Below, piece by piece: positions 15,546 to 17,449 of a DNA stretch of 17,449 nt. This stretch comes from Palsa-883 sp035696165. Lineage in GTDB: Bacteria; Pseudomonadota; Alphaproteobacteria; Acetobacterales; Acetobacteraceae. The notes beneath the pieces are model-generated. The model saw nothing but the letters and a program-made list of their open reading frames with translations, was not told the origin of the DNA and did no database searches. Both the position numbers and the translations under genes were made by a program. The stretch is from the NCBI GenBank assembly GCA_035696165.1, contig DASRQX010000301.1, forward strand, positions 1 to 17,449, read 5' to 3'. How positions within the stretch are numbered: the first letter of the stretch is position 1; every line of letters starts with the position of its first letter.

Positions 15546-16154
15546 TCACTCGTTCCGGCAACCCAGTACTTCGTACGCAAATACCGTCAGCTGCTGGTGA
15601 ACGCTGTGTATCAGCCCGATCCTCGAATGTTCGATGCGGCTAGTAATATTAAGATTCATCACATTCTTGGCCAGAATCTCGAACCCACGAATAACAACAT
15701 TCAAGGGGATCTGCGGAGGGGTATGCTCGTAACCGATAATCATCACCGCCTTGCGCTCTGGCAGCCCAGAGGATAGGAGCTTTAGACAGTCGCCAAGCGA
15801 GCTGGTATTTCCTGCATAGGGGTGAAGCAGGTTTTCGGACCAGTGTTCTGCGGGTCGGCCATTATCACCGAACGGACGTGCTATTTTGAATTCGATGGCC
15901 TATTGGCCCGGAATGAGCAAGTCCGGAACGCGTTTGATTGCTGCGGCGCCATAAGATGCTGGCTTGCTGACTCGCAACTTGGCCAGTGCAGCGCGAACCG
16001 CCGCAGCCTCTCCGTAGGAACCGATCCCCGGCGCGAACTGCTTATGGCCGACGCAATCTATATCGACGCTCTGCAGAGCATCAGCGAAATCAGCCGCCAC
16101 TCGTCCAGTGAACGCAGCGCCGTCATTGCGCCCCGGGATGCGTGGCGGAACGCC
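15546..16154 (-). pseudogene. Inactivated gene, possible PD-(D/E)xK nuclease-fold protein
   Basis: One minus-strand frame is open from 16154 to 15546 except for a TAG at 15902-15900. Before the stop is a segment ending KRVPDLLIPGQ; after it comes AIEFKIARPFGDNG, then LLHPYAGNTSSLGDCLKLL, IIGYEHTPPQIPL and a tail with GLIHSVHQQLTVFAYEVL. Both halves read as one protein of about 184 residues from a possible GTG at 16100. The TAG sits where Trp (TGG) would be natural, so a single point mutation is likely. PD followed 11 residues later by ExK (EFK) matches the PD-(D/E)xK nuclease active-site pattern. I do not recognise the named family. No clear start with a ribosome binding site is seen, so the 5' end may be lost. 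The stretch is more AT-rich than its neighbours. Confidence 0.6.
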
Positions 16155-16169
16155 CTACGCTCTTCCGCC

Positions 16170-17411
16170 CTACTCCGCCGCCGCGCGCTGCACCGGGATG
16201 TCCGTCGAATATTTCAGGTGTACCGGCGCGTTCGCCTCCCACGGATCCTTCAGCCCCAGCGTCTTGCCGTGTTCGCGCACAGCCGGCATCACGTCCTTCA
16301 CCAGCAATTCGATACAGCGGCGACGGTCCTCCTTGGAGACCGTCCCGTCGTTGCCCCAGATGCCCATGATGCCGGGCCGCGTCTGCTCGATCAGCGTCTT
16401 CAACTGCGGGATCACGGTGTCCGGTGTGCCGGCAATAATCATTGTGCTGGCGATCTGATCATCGAATGTGGGACTGCCGCGCGGGTTCTTCGCCCGCCCG
16501 ACCGCGAACTCCACGAAGGCGCGGCGGCCAGACGGCGAGAAATAGCCCGCCGGATTCGCCCACACCGGATGCGCCAGGCCGGTGAATTCGCCCTGCATCC
16601 ACATGAACTGGCGTGCATTCTGCAGCGCCTTCTCCATCGTGTCCTGCACATGCACGCGGATCAGGTAGCCGAAATTCTCTGGCCCGGCAGTGTAGCCGAC
16701 CTCGGCGGCAGCCTTCGAATAGGTGTCCCAGATCACCTTGGTCGCATCGATCGCGGTGTTCAGCGCGATATACGGATAGCGCTGCTGCGCGGTCCAGATC
16801 ACCGTCTCCTTCGACAGCACGCCCGGTATCCACACGCGCGGATACGGTTTCTGCAGCGGCACCGCCCAGGGGTTCACCACGCGGTGCTGGTAGTGCGTGC
16901 CCTCCCAGCGGAACGGGCCGGGCACTGTCCAGGTCTTCTGGATCAGGTCATGCGCCTCGACGAAGCGCTCGCGGTTGAAGGCAGGGTTCACCCCGCTGGC
17001 CAACTGCTCCTGCCCGCCACCGCGCACGAAGCCGGAAACCAGCCGGCCTTTCGATACCATGTCGATCATCGCCAGCTCTTCCGCCAGCCGGATCGGGTTC
17101 TCCGCCAGCGGCAGCGGGTTGCCCAGCAGCACGATCTTCGCCTGCTTGGTCACCGCGGCCAGGATCGAGGCGAACACGTTGCATTTTGCCTGCATGCAGA
17201 ACGGCGCGTTGTGGTGCTCGTTCAGCATGATGCCGTCGACGCCCCACTCGTCGGCCAGGATGTATTCCTCGAGATATTCATTGTAGAGCCGACTGCCCTC
17301 CACCGGATCGAAATTCGAGTTGGAGAAGGTCAGCGCGGTGGCGCCGTAGCGCAGCCCTTCGGCGGCGTCGTAGGCGCCCATCGGCTGCTCGGTGAAGTAC
17401 ATCAGATGCAT
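16170..17411 (-). CDS. LLM class flavin-dependent oxidoreductase (bacterial luciferase-like)
   Basis: A 413-residue luciferase-like monooxygenase, distinct in sequence from the NtaA-type enzyme at 10039-11388. It begins MHLMYFTEQPMGAYDAAEGL, has NEHH at residues 64-67 (the luciferase-type EHH motif), and shows PLPLAENPIRLAEELAMIDMVSKGRLVSGFVRGGG, the usual flavin-binding stretch. It ends with an alanine-rich tail. It should use reduced flavin supplied by another protein and oxygen. GGGAGG lies 5 bases upstream of the ATG. The gene is first or alone in its unit as far as visible, with 38 bases of upstream sequence to the window edge. The substrate is unknown, but related genes are frequent in xenobiotic and terpenoid catabolic clusters. 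Confidence 0.92.
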   Translation of the reverse strand: MHLMYFTEQPMGAYDAAEGLRYGATALTFSNSNFDPVEGSRLYNEYLEEYILADEWGVDGIMLNEHHNAPFCMQAKCNVFASILAAVTKQAKIVLLGNPLPLAENPIRLAEELAMIDMVSKGRLVSGFVRGGGQEQLASGVNPAFNRERFVEAHDLIQKTWTVPGPFRWEGTHYQHRVVNPWAVPLQKPYPRVWIPGVLSKETVIWTAQQRYPYIALNTAIDATKVIWDTYSKAAAEVGYTAGPENFGYLIRVHVQDTMEKALQNARQFMWMQGEFTGLAHPVWANPAGYFSPSGRRAFVEFAVGRAKNPRGSPTFDDQIASTMIIAGTPDTVIPQLKTLIEQTRPGIMGIWGNDGTVSKEDRRRCIELLVKDVMPAVREHGKTLGLKDPWEANAPVHLKYSTDIPVQRAAAE

Positions 17412-17449
17412 GGCGGCCTCCCTCGATGGGATGTGACAGCGATCAGTTC

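Noticed and set aside
15341..15580. A 79-residue minus-strand open frame downstream of the pseudogene
   Set aside because: There are no recognisable motifs, no ribosome binding site, and it overlaps the end of the pseudogene in a different frame.
15291..16169. An insertion sequence or integrated element explaining the low-coding stretch
   Set aside because: I could find no terminal inverted repeats, target duplication or transposase-like residues; the region is better described as a decayed gene plus spacer.
1..17449. CRISPR array, tRNA or rRNA genes
   Set aside because: No regularly spaced direct repeats and no tRNA or rRNA signatures were seen on either strand.

Overview
This is a GC-rich, densely packed catabolic region, most likely chromosomal, from a proteobacterium. 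The codon bias, the GTG and TTG starts, and the combination of Liv-type transport, AtuA/DUF4387, CodA-like amidohydrolase and luciferase-like monooxygenases fit an alphaproteobacterium. Acetobacteraceae or Bradyrhizobium-like is my best guess. No rRNA, tRNA, CRISPR array, intact mobile element or transcriptional regulator is visible.

Region A (1-6282, plus strand) starts with the C-terminal end of a FadB-type 3-hydroxyacyl-CoA dehydrogenase. A complete high-affinity branched-chain-type ABC importer follows: livH, livM, livG, livF, and at the end the periplasmic binding protein. Between livF and the binding protein lies a cut-down, apparently catalytically dead acyl-CoA synthetase homologue. 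The genes overlap or nearly touch, so livH to the ligase remnant should be one transcript. The tails of LivM and LivF look like the Liv subclass found beside acyl-CoA metabolism genes, so the substrate may be a hydrophobic or carboxylic compound rather than an amino acid.

Region B (6334-12933, minus strand) is a tight seven-gene operon. In transcription order it encodes an enoyl-CoA hydratase-family protein, an SDR oxidoreductase broken by a one-base frameshift, an NtaA/DszA-type flavin monooxygenase, a dienelactone-hydrolase-family protein, a CodA-like amidohydrolase with altered active-site residues, a DUF4387 protein, and an AtuA-family protein. Gaps are 11, 14, 38, 7 and 7 bases, with a 4-base overlap at the last junction. 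Region C (13021-15290, plus strand) diverges from it across 87 bases and carries a complete AMP-forming acyl-CoA synthetase and a glutathione S-transferase-like protein.

Region D (15291-16169) is a low-coding, more AT-rich stretch. It holds an inactivated minus-strand gene that looks like a PD-(D/E)xK nuclease-fold protein and is interrupted by an in-frame amber codon. Region E (16170-17411, minus strand) is a second, unrelated luciferase-like monooxygenase.

Taken together, the window reads as import of an organic compound, CoA activation, beta-oxidation-like steps, flavin-dependent oxygenation and hydrolysis. The substrate cannot be named from sequence. The points most worth following are the degenerate ligase in the transporter operon, the amidohydrolase that has lost canonical CodA catalytic positions, the AtuA-DUF4387-amidohydrolase block, and the two disrupted genes.
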